Source: Moringa oleifera (Eukaryota; Streptophyta; Magnoliopsida; Brassicales; Moringaceae). Taken from it: a DNA stretch of 64,000 bases. Numbering within the stretch: position 1 is the first letter of the stretch; each line of letters begins with the position of its first letter. Location of the stretch: NCBI GenBank assembly GCA_021397835.1, contig JAJFZO010000256.1, positions 2,216,501 through 2,280,500 of the forward strand, read 5' to 3'. The translations under genes and the position numbers were made by a program. The notes under the pieces were generated by a model that saw only the letters and a list, made by a program, of their open reading frames with translations, was not told the origin of the DNA and searched no databases. Shown here in pieces: positions 12,030 through 23,959 of the stretch.

Positions 12030-12049
12030 TTGACTTTCTATTGCCTTTG

Positions 12050-12083
<34 letters not shown>

Positions 12084-12095
12084 GTATATATATTT
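12030..12095 (+). promoter_or_regulatory. Core promoter of cysteine-rich gene 4
   Basis: A perfect TTGACTTTCTATTGCC element at 12030-12045, a (CT)n tract, and an extended TATA run from about 12067. The same order occurs in the other members. Confidence 0.6.
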
Positions 12096-12162
12096 GGTTA
12101 CTGGAACAGTCCATATCCATCAGCTTAGTTTCCTGCAGGTTACAAACAGAAAACCAGAAGCG

Positions 12163-12552
12163 ATGGAGAAAATTTTTCCCAAGCTTTTCCTGGCCTCTCT
12201 TCTGGTTCTTGTACTGTGTTAGTATATACTTACCCATCTCTTTCTCTCTCTCTGCGCAGTAGTTGCTATGGTTTTTGGTGGCTAATTAATGACACAATTA
12301 TTTGTGATAGGTATGTGGGTCTCAGAAGTGCCAGGAGCTGAAGCATGCAGCAGCCCAGACGAATGTGAGGTGATACCATGCACTGGTTTAATCAGATGTA
12401 TCGACGGCAAGTGTAAATGCGACCCGATGGTGGTGCGGTCGATGGAGTGCAGAACCTACCACGATTGCGACCCATGCGTGAATGCTTTTGCCAGATGTAT
12501 CAATGGCATCTGTGAGTGTGTTCATTGGCGAACACTTCCAGTTGAGAGTTAG
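12163..12552 (+). CDS. Secreted cysteine-rich peptide 4, duplicated-domain (98 aa)
   Basis: Exon 1 12163-12217 (MEKIFPKLFLASLLVLVL), donor GTTAGT, acceptor GTGATAG, exon 2 12311-12552. Signal region continues CMWVSEVPGAEA as in gene 1. The mature part is two complete six-cysteine domains in tandem: domain 1 C-x5-C-x4-C-x5-C-x4-C-x-C with CIDGKCKC, domain 2 C-x5-C-x2-C-x6-C-x4-C-x-C with CINGICEC, joined by a linker of about eight residues. The C-terminus LPVES matches the tail of gene 2, so domain 2 probably derives from a gene-2-like sequence. Twelve cysteines, an even number, allow full pairing. Intact; function unknown. Confidence 0.83.
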
Positions 12553-12895
12553 TGCCTTGAGAGAGATATAAGTGTACAAGGAGAAGATTACGTCAGAGAA
12601 GTTAGTTTTGTAATTCCATGAAAAATAATTAAGAGCATATAAGATCTTTTCTGTTTTTACTGTTTAGCTGCAAACCGTATCTGTTAATGCATTATGGAAA
12701 GAAGCTTCCGCTACTGCATTAGCTAAAGGTTGAAGACAACCCTATAAGGACGGACTTGGTCCTTGTTTTAAGCTAAAAACTTTCTCAACACTGTCTCTTC
12801 TAAATCCCAATTCTCATTCTCTAAAAGTCACTTAGATGACAAAATAAGTCTTTGGGCTTAAAGCCGTGAGCATGAGGTAGGTCCACAGCGGAGTA
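12553..12895. other. 3' flank of gene 4
   Basis: 3' UTR-like sequence to about 12690, then a moderately GC-rich stretch (12690-12890) with no ORF and no family recognised. Confidence 0.4.
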
Positions 12896-15800
12896 TAAAT
12901 AAATGAATACTAGATTTAACCTGAACAATGCTAGATTGTTTTATCTTATTAAATGTGTAGTGATAAATTTATTAAGATATTATAATATTATATAAATTAG
13001 TGTTCACGTTATCACTACATAAGCATTAATGAAAATAGTTCAAAAATATTTTATTTATACATAAAATTATAAATATTTTATTTTAAATAAATAAATTTAA
13101 TATATTAAAATTTACAATTTAATATTTTTAATATAATTTATTTAATAATTAAATAATATTAATCTTATCAATCTTATAAGATTTAAGATAAAGATTAAAA
13201 TTAAAAATATTAGATAAAATTATCTCTAAATTAAAATTAAAAAATTATTTATTTGTAAATGTAAAACTTAAATTTCAAATCGCTGTTGATTTTTGATCAC
13301 TTTTAAAAACACTCTATATATATTAGATTTTTAAAAATTAATTTAATAAATTAATTATTAATACCATTTATATAATAAAATTTTCTCCTAACAAACACAA
13401 CTTATATATATATTTACATCAAAATAATTTTGTTTTATATATATAGTTCTTACCAATCTTATGATTTTGAAATTTTCAAAGCAAACAAAAATTAAATAAT
13501 ATACTCATAAATAACAAATAAAATACAAAAAAATAGTATGAGAAGATCATGAACATTAAATATATAGATTACAAACCTAAATCCAGAAAGTATCTATTAG
13601 ATTTAGATAACCTCAAAAATAAAATCATTATATGTAAAACATCATTTAGAACAACATAAATCTACTCTACTCTATCAAGATTTATACAGTGCACATACTA
13701 TAAATCAAATATTGATTTTTTCTACGCCTCAATAAAAAATTAAGGGGAATCTAATAAACATAGGGAGGTAAAATGAAAAAAAAAAGGGAAATGTTAATCT
13801 TTAATTGCAAAAATGAATGAAGAAAATTAATAGTAAAACAAATTTAATTTAATTATTTTATTCATCATCAAATTTGGAGAGATGCACTAATTAATTAAAA
13901 AACGAACTTAAAAAATTGAACTTATATGTAACTTTTGGATATAAAGGATTTGACCATTATCAAATTGAAAATTTATCCTCTTATTTTAGGACATTCCTAT
14001 AAATACAGAAACTTTAAAAAGTTAATGATAAAATAATAAAAAAAAATTAATCTAATAAAGTAATTTTTTTTAACTTCCTCAAAATTTTGATTTTGGGAGG
14101 AGTTAAAAGGATTGGGTAAAAGTTATGTAAAATCTACTTCTTATTTTTTATTATAAAATAAATTTTAATATTAAAAAATGATAAATAAAATCTTGATCTT
14201 GTTTAAATTGAAGCTTGATTAAAAAAAAGTAAATATACTTATTTCAGTGTTAAAATATCTAAAAATGACTTAAATAATTTTTATATTATATTTAATTTGA
14301 ATACATCTTTCAAGTTTAAACAATTTTCGAATTTCAAAACATGTTAAATATATTGCCATTCAAGTCTTTCATTGAAATGATTTTACAAACATGAAAAAAA
14401 AATTAAAATATTTAAATAAGAATAACATAAAAGATGTAGTTTGATATGAAAAAGAAAATGCTTATTTCTTGAAAGAATTAAAACAAAAAAAAAAAAAACA
14501 TTTGTCTCCCTTTCTCTTGATTTCTTTCCTTAGCATAATCAGGCTAACTAAGAATTTTTTATATGTATTCAAGTAATTTTTCACTAAACACAATTTATCA
14601 AGAGTCTCAATGTGTTTGATCACCTCTTTCCCTTCTTTTCTATTTTCTCCATTCTCATTAATTTTTAGGTGAATGATGAGTTCAGCAAATAAATTATGTG
14701 ACAAAAAGAAGAGGCATTTCAAGATAACTTTATTACATTTGGATTTTATTTGAAAAAACCAATGCCCATCTAAGCTTATAAAGTCATTAATATTTTTTTT
14801 CTATTATCGATGTGAGATTTGATAACTCTTGTAGATCCTCTTTTATAGAGATCCTATCAAAGAAGCATTGATATAATTTGGTGACAACATTTTTCCAAAC
14901 TATATTAACTATAAATATAGCGTTCATGCCATAATCACCAATTATGTTAAATCACTAGAAATTATTGTTGTTAGTTTTCAATAGAGTTAAGTCATCAACA
15001 CCTAAATTACACTGTCAAAATATGATTTTTTTTTTCAGATTTAAGCAGTAAACAATGGATAATAATTCTTATTTAGGCTGGGCATTCATAGGGTGCAATA
15101 TAAAATATGTTTCGCTAGAAAAAATTGTAGATATAATGAAAAATTTATTCTCTCTTGCTCTGATTACTATTTCCTTAAGAACAAGAAAGCTTACAACTCT
15201 TTCAATTTGTAGGATACATAAAACATGAATGAGATGCTTAGAACCTCTTAGTCCTCAAGTATTTATAATGAAAAAATAGAGATTAGATAACTATCAAGCA
15301 TAACTATCCTCTTTAATGATAACTATAAAGATGATTATTATCTTCAAGATAATTGTCACAATAGGGTTTTGCCTATGAGAATCTTGATATAACTAAAAAT
15401 AAAATCAAGAAATTCGGGTTGAAATAAAATTAAGAAGTCTCCGCCAATCTCTTTTTTATGGCTTGATTAGTCATCAAAAAATTATTTATTTTTGAAAATT
15501 ATCTTTAGAATTTAACAAAAACGACAAACATTTTTTTTTTTTAAAGATAATGTCGATCTTGTGATACTACAAGTATGGATTTGAGAGTTGATTATATGTA
15601 AGAAGGATAGGCACCCTCACAAGTGCCCATACCAATTAAACATGTATAATTATTTTTCTGTCTTAAAGTTTATAAAAAACAAATATTTTGTTAGAGAATA
15701 TAAGGTTTTAGTATCTTGTTGAACCTTTTATTCTCAAAAAGGATAATTTCAGGATTTTTAAATATTTTGACTATTTTTATTGAACATTATGAAGACTCCT

Positions 15801-16200
15801 TATTTGGAAAGTTTTCATAATAAAAAAATAAAAATTTTATTTTTATTTTGAAAATATGAAAAATATTCCTTTGAACCTTTTTCATAATCTGAAAAAAGAA
15901 AAAATTAAAATACAAATTTTTATGAGAGAATATGATAATCATTCTCTTAAAATAAATAAAATACATTTTTTATTTTAATAAATTTTTTATTAAAGATTAT
16001 AAACATTACTCAATTTAAGTATTTTTATAATCATAGATAACATATTTGTTGTTTTAAAAAAATTATAAAAATTATAAAAATCATTTCCTTTAAATTATTT
16101 TTATAATCTTCGCCAAAGTTTTTTAAAAAAATAATCAGAGATCATCAAAATCAGTTTCCTTGAGTCGTTTTGTGCAATCAATCAAATTTGAGTAAAACGT
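12896..16200. repeat. Segmental duplication D1 (partner at 18186-21060)
   Basis: Long collinear similarity to 18186-21060. Examples: the ACTAGATTTAAC block (12908 and 18199), the ACAAACCTAAATCC block (13570 and 18890), the ATAAATATAGCG block (14911 and 19198), and the AGATTAGATAACTATCAAG-type block (15280 and about 19590). D1 carries roughly 1 kb not in D2 (about 13900-14900). The final part (15780-16180) is a decayed minisatellite of unit about 75 bp. No gene is supported here. Confidence 0.65.
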
Positions 16201-16910
16201 TAGGAATAATTAGCTCAATTTCTGTTAATTTTAAAAAATGATCTTCAAATTTTGAATCACATGAACATTCACACACTTATGATTATTGAAAAAAAAGGCA
16301 ATCACTTCCTATTTAAAATCGACATTTTAATAATTAAATCTGAGATTTTTTTTTCAATATAAGCATAAATTGACAGCTTTTGTAATTATTATTCTATTTG
16401 TATAATCTGTGAGCTCCTTCCAGAACAACAAAAGCTAAATGGAGATCAGGAACGCAGCTCAAGCCCACCTATTTTTTTAAAAGTTTTTTTTTGGGAATGT
16501 GATAAAAAAAAAAAAAAGCGGTTCACTTGCTTGTGTTAACTTTGAATTTTCTGTTGAGTAATATAAATAATTAAATTTTTTATATCAATGCATCAAGAGG
16601 TGATTTGCACTTATACACCTATGCCATGCTGTATTCTTACTAATATGTTGTTTCTATAATAACAAAGCCTTGTTTAGAAAATTATCAAAATTCAAAGATT
16701 AGGTTTAAATATCAATATCCACACATAATTTGTTCTTTATGAAATAAGAAGAACAGATCAAAATGGATCAGATATGAAATAAGAAAAACATATTAAGATA
16801 GAAACAAGTTAATTTCAAATCCTATCTCAACATTTAATATGTAATAAATGTTAAGCATATTCTTTGATTTGAAAAGCTATGACCATTATCTTCACAATCT
16901 CAATTCCAGG
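16201..16910. other. Intergenic spacer upstream of gene 5
   Basis: AT-rich, no gene recognised. From about 16735 the text matches the far-upstream flank of other members (AAGAACAGATCAAAATGGAT, TATGTAATAAATG, TATTCTTTGATTTGAAAA). Confidence 0.5.
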
Positions 16911-16950
16911 ATGACTTTTGATTGCCACTGCCCTCTCTTTCTCTTATATA
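16911..16950 (+). promoter_or_regulatory. Core promoter of cysteine-rich gene 5
   Basis: ATGACTTTTGATTGCC is a diverged form of the family element. It is followed by a CT tract and a TATATA box at 16945-16950, then GTGCCTGCAAGAGGCCGTAA in the leader. Confidence 0.5.
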
Positions 16951-17039
16951 GTGCCTGCAAGAGGCCGTAAGCGTCACTTAGCAGTCTCAAAGCCCCAAAG
17001 TTAGAACAGTATCCTTGTTGCCGTCACAAACCATAAGCA

Positions 17040-17384
17040 ATGGAGAAAGTTTCTTTCAAGCTTTTCTTGGCTTCTCTTTTGGCTCTTTCCCTTTGTTAGT
17101 ATACACACATCTCTCTCTCTCTCTCTCTCTCTCTCTTCTTTATGTGTGTTCATAGAGCAACCATGCGTGATTATTTTACAGTAATGGCTAATGATATAAC
17201 TTTGGCAGGTATCTCACTCTCGCAACTACGAGGAGCCGAAGCGAGAGAGGTGGTGGTGCAGCAGGAGTGCAATGAGGACCCTGACTGCGGGCCAGAATGT
17301 GGGCATGGCCAATGTGTTGAGGGCGTTTGTTATTGTGACCCACCAGCCCATCAGGTTGAATCCGTCTTGGCTGACAGAGACTGA
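17040..17384 (+). CDS. Secreted cysteine-rich peptide 5, single-domain (76 aa)
   Basis: Exon 1 17040-17094 (MEKVSFKLFLASLLALSL), donor GTTAGT, (CT)n intron, acceptor TTGGCAG, exon 2 17209-17384. Signal region ends CISLSQLRGAEA. Mature peptide: REVVVQQ, then six cysteines spaced C-x5-C-x3-C-x4-C-x4-C-x-C with ECNEDPDC and CVEGVCYC, and a 15-residue tail ending LADRD. The region between cysteines is acidic. The pseudogene at 24389 is its closest relative in the window (shared EVVVQQEC and GHGQCVEG). Intact; role unknown. Confidence 0.83.
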
Positions 17385-17964
17385 ACTATCTGAAACAATC
17401 CTTTGAAGTTAGGTCCTTTGCTACATGGGAAATTAATCTGCTTTCATTTGATGAATAACGAGAGGATGTAACATTCATTCTCATTGAAGAATAATAAAGC
17501 TCTACTGTGTCCTCTTATGAGTAATTCTTAAATATATCAAAAATATGGTAAGCCTTCTCTCTCATGATCAAAGCCTATCAAGCTTTAACAAGACAAAACA
17601 ATGTAATACAATATATAATTAAACTTATTAAAGATTGTGCTTAATTATCTTTGTGTTACAAAGACATCAATCCAATTATGGCATGAAAATAATAGTCATG
17701 TACAACACAAATATAAGAAATAAAAAATTATTTATAAAAAGTTCTTAAATCATAAAAAAATATTGGTGGTTTTTATAAACATAGATGAACAATTTTCAAA
17801 AAATAAAAAATCTAATAATGGAAAGAGATGGACAAAATCCAGATACAAATACTCCTGGTGGATTGTGTTCAACCAGAGATTAATCATGGGAAACAAAATC
17901 AGAATTTGTTTACTAAATTGACTGTGCTAGAGAAGGAAATATAGAGAAGAGGGAGACATTGATA

Positions 17965-18175
17965 AGTCGATGGCGAGTGTATTTGTCCCATTACCCTCAG
18001 CTCGAACCGTCTTCGCTAACACAGAGAGTAGACGCATCTGAAACAAAACTATAGTTTTTAGTAGGAGAAAGTTAGGTCTCTTGCATTTTTAATATCTATC
18101 TTGGAATTTAATATGCTCTTGTTTGATGAATAACAAGAGAATGTAACACCTTTCTCGTTGATAAAGAATAGGCCA
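17965..18175 (+). pseudogene. 3'-end relic of a cysteine-rich gene
   Basis: The string GGCGAGTGTATTTGTCCC, followed by CTCAGCTCGAACCGTCTTCG, ACGCATCTGAAACAA and TTAGGTCTCTTGC, aligns with the last codons, stop and 3' UTR of the genes at 27153 and 32456. Exon 1, the signal region and most of the cysteine domain are missing upstream, so only the tail of a former member survives. It lies directly before segmental duplication D2. Confidence 0.65.
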
Positions 18176-18185
18176 TTCACGACCG

Positions 18186-21060
18186 AGAAGAAACAAATAC
18201 TAGATTTAACCCCAAAGATGCTGGATTGTTTTATCATATTAAATATGTATTAGTAAATTTATTAAGATATTATAATATTATATGAATTATTATTCGAATT
18301 CACATTATCACTACGTAAGCATTAATATAAATGGCTAAAAAATATTTTATTTATACATAAAATTGTAGAGATATTTTGTTTAAAATAAGATAAATTTAAT
18401 ATATTGTGATCTATGATTTAATTTTCAGTAATATTTATTTAATAATTAAATAATATTAATCTTAAAATTCTTATAAAATTTACAATAACGATCAAGAGTC
18501 AAAAATCTTAGATAAAATTATCACTAAATGAAAACTAAAAATTAAATTATTTATATGTAAATGTAAAACTTAAATTTCAAGTCAGTGTAGGCGTGGGCAT
18601 TTTTAAAATCATTCAAAATACATAAATATATATATATTAGATTTTTAAAAATTAATATGTTAAATTAATATATTAAATCATTTATGTAATATTTTTTTTC
18701 GTTAACAAATACAACTTTTAGAAAATATTTTTTTTCATCAAAATGGTTGTGTATTATAGTTTTTTTACCAATATTATGATTTTAAAATTTTAAAAGCAAA
18801 CAAAAATGAAATAATAAACTTGTAAATAAAAATAAAATACAAAAATAGTATGAGAAGATCATGAACATTAAAAATATGAGAATTACAAACCTAAATCCAA
18901 AAAGTATCTATTTGATTTAGATAAAATCAAACATAAAATCATTACATGTAAAACATCATTTAGAACAACATAACTCTAGTCTCAAAATTTATAAAGTGCA
19001 CATAATACTACTCAAAAATTAATGTTTTCTATGACTCAAAAAATTTAAGGGAGAGATTTCGTAAACAAAGAGAGCTAAAATGAAAAAAAAAAAAACGAAG
19101 AGAAATGTTAATCTTTGTAAAAGTAAATGAAGATAATTAACAGTAAAACAAATTTATTTTCCTTATCATCAAATATTGAGAGATACACTAATTAATATAA
19201 ATATAGCGTTCTTGTCATAATCACAAAGTATGATAAGTCACTAAAAATTATCATTGTTAGTTTTTAATAGACTTAAGTTATCAACTCATAAATTATATTG
19301 TAATTAGTTAAAATGTAAGCTCTTTAAATTTTGATGTTGCCAACATATGGTTTTTTCGGGTATGATAACTATTGGATAATGATTTTTACTTGCGCGAGAT
19401 AACCACAAGGCGTAACACAAAATATTTTTTTACTAAAATTAACTAAAAATACAATGAAACCATTACTCTCTCTTACTTTCATTACTATCTTCTTAAAAAT
19501 AAGAGCCCACAACTCTAAATTTGTGGAATACACAAAATATGAATGAGATGTATATAATTCTTTACTCGTCAACTATTTATAATAAAAAATAAAAATTAAA
19601 TAACTATCAAGAATCATCATTTCTAATGATAACTATAGAGATGATTACTATTTTCAAGATAATTGTTATGATAGAGATCCGACCAGAGGATTAACTTCAA
19701 TGTAACTAAAAATAAAGTCAATGGATTCAAACTGAAATAAAATTAAGAAGTCGCAATTATTTTTTTTTTACGATGTGATTGGTCATCACAAAAATTATCA
19801 TTTAGATTTAACAAAAACAAACAAATTAAAAAAGAGTAGTTAAACTCAATCTTGCAAAACTAAAAAGGTATGTACTGAAGAGTCAAGTTACCTGTAAAAA
19901 GGGTAAGCACCTTTACAAGCACTCAATAATCATACCAATTAAACACAATTATTTTTCAATCTTGAAATTCATTTGATATTGAAAATAGATTCTTGAATAT
20001 ATGACTTTGCAAAGATGTAGAACAATTTTTGAATAGTTAAAGGCTTCAACCTTCTTCCACCTTTAATCCTCCAAATAAAGCAGTTTTGCTGAAGAATATA
20101 AAGGTTTTAGTACCTTGCTCAACATTTTATTCTCAGAAAGGATATTTTTACGACTTTCTTATATTTTTGACTACTTTTATTTTAAAAATAATTTTTATTA
20201 AACATTATAAACACTTCTCCATTGAGAAGTTTTCATAAAGAAAAGAATATTCTTTTTTTAAAATATAAAAAATACTCTCGTAAGTTTTTTTTATAATTTC
20301 AGAAAAGAAAAAAATAGAAAAAAAATATCTATGATAGAATAAAAAAATTACTCCCTTAAAATGAGCAAAACATTTCTTTTATTTTTGGCAGCAAAGCTTT
20401 TTTATTAAAGATTTTGAAAATTATTAATTGAATTATTTTCATAACGTTAAAATAAGATTTTTGAATTTTAAAAATAATATTTTTCGAAAAGTCATGAAAA
20501 ATCACTTCCTTCAAGCCATTTTCATAATCTTTGATAAAATAATTTAAAAAAATTAAATTGGAGATCGTGAAAATCACTTTCTTCATTTTCATAATCTCAA
20601 AACAAAACATTTTTAGTTTTTAAAAAATAGTGATTATGAAAATTACTTCTTTCATTCATTTTATAATCTCAAAAAATAATTTGTTTTATTTTAAAAAATT
20701 TATTGAAAATTATAAAAATTAATTATTCACTGACATATTTTTTATAATTTAAAAACAAATTATTTTTCCATTTTTGAAAATTTTTTATAGAGACTTGAGT
20801 TACTTCCACTATCTCAAAACGAAACTATTTTTTTATTTTAAATTTTTTTTAAAGAAGATTATAAAAATTACTCTTTTGAGGTACTTTCCTAATGTCAAAA
20901 TAAATAAATTATTATTTTTTAAAAAAATTATTAAAAATTTTAAAAATTGTCTATTAAGATATTTTTATTGAAGTTTATAAAAGAATTATTTTTAATATTT
21001 TTTATTTTTTACAAAAATATTTATTAGAAATTATAAAAATTATATTTTCATAATATTAAA
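18186..21060. repeat. Segmental duplication D2 (partner at 12896-16200)
   Basis: Collinear with D1 as described there, but lacking about 1 kb in the middle. Its right part (20190-21060) is a longer stretch of the AT-rich minisatellite whose units carry GATTATAAAAATTACTC followed by CATAATCTCAAAA, spaced about 75-78 bases. No gene supported. Confidence 0.65.
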
Positions 21061-21657
21061 ATAATTTTTATAAAAATATAGTAGGGATTTTTAATCATAT
21101 TAATGTGAATGTTACCAGATGAACGTTGATTATCTTTATTTAGATTTCTCATTCTACATCTTTTTTAGGCATGCCCTATCTTTTCATAAATCCTTCTCAT
21201 TCTACATCTTTTTTGGGCATGTACTATCTTTTCATAAATCCAACACGTTGTTTCTATCACTTGACTGGGATTTAATTTGATTTGCAAAACTATCATGTGT
21301 CTAAGTAGCTAATTAAATCTATCATGTACTACTCGCATCTCTTGATGAGCTAATTAATATTTATTTTCTTATGATTTTTTTTAATTTCTAAAATGTAAGA
21401 TAGCAACAACAGATTCAGAAGTAAGATCTAAATTTTTATTGATGTCTAGAGTCCTATGATTTTGGCATAATACAAAGTAGAAGAGTAACTCCCTCCTTTT
21501 CATCAATCTTTTCACTTATAATTAGCATCAATTTATTTAGGTGTTTTACTTAATAAGTGGTTTTGCATAGATGATTTTTTCTCCATTTTAAGGTTATATA
21601 GTTTGAGATCATCCTATTCGATAGAGTTTTTCCTTTATATACGTATTGTAATCTTTT

Positions 21658-21985
21658 CTACAATTTTTTTATAGTGGTTTCCTTATACACATTGAATAAA
21701 ACCACATCTTCTAACACCAAATGAATATATGAAATTATTAATTTATCTCTTTTGATAAAATCATCATCACACATCTCCTTTGACTTTCTTTCTAATCTAG
21801 CAAGGGTTAGAACACATCTTTGATTGGCCAAAGCAGTATGCATCTTCAACTTCCAAAATATAAAGCTGGACCCATTGAATTTCAGGATCTCAAGCCGCAC
21901 CATCTTTGAATTATTTTATGCATAATCAAGAATATGACCAAGCTCTCATACCTATTTTTGTGTTAAACAGCTCTCATACCAATTT
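21658..21985 (-). mobile_element. Ty1/copia gag start and primer-binding site, fragment
   Basis: On the minus strand 21903-21658 codes a typical copia gag N-terminus (KFNGSSFIFWKLKMHTAL, then VLEDVVLFNVYKETT). About 70 bases upstream on that strand, the complement of 21969-21981 reads TGGTATGAGAGC, one base from the canonical copia initiator-methionine tRNA primer site. The site and its surroundings occur twice in tandem (about 21936 and 21969). The rest of the element is gone. Confidence 0.7.
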
Positions 21986-22345
21986 TTGTGAATTAAAAAA
22001 AATAGATACGCATAAAATAGTAAAAAAACGAATTTACATGCTCATAAGAATCTAAGATATTCTTCACTAGAATTTAAAAAGCGTAACAAGATACATCTTC
22101 TTCACTAGAAAGAACAATAGCGACAAAAAAAATTAATTTCTCTTAGTCTCAAAACCCTCTACTTAATAATGGGAATCCCATAGCTCACTTAACTTATAAA
22201 ATATATAAGACATGTATTTATAATGAAAAAATAAGGATTAGATAACTCTTAAAGATAGCCATAGTCTCTAATCACAGGATGAGTATTTTTAATATAATTA
22301 CTAGAAGTACTTATAAATTCTCTCAGATAAATTTTAAACTAGATA
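21986..22345 (-). repeat. Possible LTR of the copia fragment
   Basis: This stretch abuts the primer-binding site on the LTR side. It shares a block (TTTATAATGAAAAAATA, GATTAGATAACT) with 15260-15330, 19570-19620 and, more weakly, 28040-28320. A dispersed family of solo-LTR-like remnants would explain this. LTR termini are not clear. Confidence 0.4.
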
Positions 22346-22497
22346 AAGATAACAATTGATAAAGATAAGATCAAATATGAGATAAGAACAAAAGACTAAG
22401 ATGGAAAGAACGGATTCATATCCTGTCTCAATAAAAAAAATGAATATATAATAAATGTCCAGAGATATTCATTGTCTTGAAAATTTGTTACCAAATG

Positions 22498-22531
22498 GAC
22501 TTTCTATTGCCTTTATTCTCTCTCTATATAT
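22498..22531 (+). promoter_or_regulatory. Core promoter of cysteine-rich gene 6
   Basis: GGACTTTCTATTGCC (family element with the first bases changed), a CT tract and a TATATAT box at 22525-22531. The leader begins GTGGTGCCTGGAAGAGGCCG. Confidence 0.55.
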
Positions 22532-22629
22532 GTGGTGCCTGGAAGAGGCCGTAGCTATCACCTTGACAATCTAAAACTCTCAAAGACAGTATAGCATCAT
22601 TGTGACAACACAAACCATAATAAGCATCA

Positions 22630-23012
22630 ATGGAGAAAGTTTCTTCTAAGCTTTTCTTGGCTTCTCTTCTGGTTCTTGCACTTTGTTAGTACATACATAC
22701 TCACATCTCTCTCGCTCTCTAGTGCAGTTTCAATGTTTTTCACGTGTAATGGTATTAACTTTGGCAGGTATCTCAGGCTCGCAGCCAGAGTGCACCAAGG
22801 ACAACGACTGTAGTGATCATCTGTGCATAGATGGTCATCCTAAATGTATCAATGGCAATTGTCGCTGTGTCCACCACAAATACCGTCAGGCTGAACGTGT
22901 CTTGGCTACTACCGATGCAGTCTGCTCCACGAACAAAGACTGCATCAAGTACTGCCCTCGTGGCTGCAAACTCACCAATTGCGTTGGTGGAATCTGCTTT
23001 TGCGAGTGCTAA
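22630..23012 (+). CDS. Secreted cysteine-rich peptide 6, two-domain (99 aa, 14 mature cysteines)
   Basis: Exon 1 22630-22684 (MEKVSSKLFLASLLVLAL), donor GTTAGT, acceptor TTGGCAG, exon 2 22768-23012. After CISGSQP the LRGAEA segment of other members is absent, so the cleavage site is less obvious. Domain 1 has six cysteines spaced C-x5-C-x4-C-x6-C-x4-C-x-C (ECTKDNDC ... CINGNCRC). A linker, YRQAERVLATTDA, leads to domain 2 with eight cysteines (CSTNKDCIKYCPRGC ... CVGGICFCEC). The broken copies at 35104 and 43476 share this architecture and linker, so 22630 is the only intact member of the subtype here. Function unknown. Confidence 0.82.
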
Positions 23013-23959
23013 TGCCCTTATCACATATAAATATCTGAAATGATGCTTTATTTCAAGCTACAGAAGATTAGATCTTTGGGTATTTTGCCCTTTGAAGGGT
23101 AATAAGAACATAAAAGGCCATTTTTGCTTAGCAACAAGCAATATCAATCCTATCATTAACAGAGCCAACATTTTCCTTCTTTTTATTAAACATTAAACCA
23201 GCCAGAATCTCCTTTTATAATATTATTAAACTGCACAATAAAACATATGAACAATATATATAATTAAATTGCTAAAGATTTGCTGAATCATCATTGGGTT
23301 TACAATGATGTCAATCTGGTTATAATATATATTTTTTGGTTTGAGGAGCAAGCTGTTTTTGACCAAATATTAAACCCATTTTTATAACACATTAATCCAA
23401 ATTATTACCAATATTCTAATATATGTACTTGTAACAAAGTGTTGTAGTACATGAACTACAACTTTTTTCCCAGGTGTCTATTTTAATTTTTTTTTTAAAA
23501 ATAAACTCTTTCATGTTATTAAAAATTATTTTAATCTAAAGGTTAAAATATACTTTATATATGTTATATAATATGATATAATAAATTTTCTGTATTAAGT
23601 TTATAAAGTTGATCATAGAGAACCTTCCTTTGATTTTTGACGAGTGTGACATAAAGTGGATCCAATATTCAAGGGCGATGAAAATTTTTGCAAATTCTGA
23701 AGTCATCAATTGAATGAATCTTTTTTTTTTTGTAATTATTATATGCTTGTTGAAATATTTAACCTATTTATAGTACATTTTTTGGTATGAATATGCATTT
23801 TAAAATACACTTTTAATAGTGTATATTAGTAAATTTTATTTGTTAGGTATATAAAATACAATGTTACATATTCAAATTTGTATGTGCTATAAACCTAACA
23901 ATAAATCAATATACCATATCAACTAAATAATAAAATGCATTATGAACTTAGCATAATCA
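23013..23959. other. 3' flank and intergenic spacer
   Basis: 3' UTR-like to about 23160; 23250-23330 is the family downstream flank (TATAATTAAATTGCTAAAG) found again at 36187. The remainder is AT-rich with no gene. Confidence 0.5.

Noticed and set aside
14462..14722. Minus-strand ORF of 86 codons in D1
   Set aside because: Lys/Phe-rich, AT-driven composition, absent from D2; not supported as a gene.
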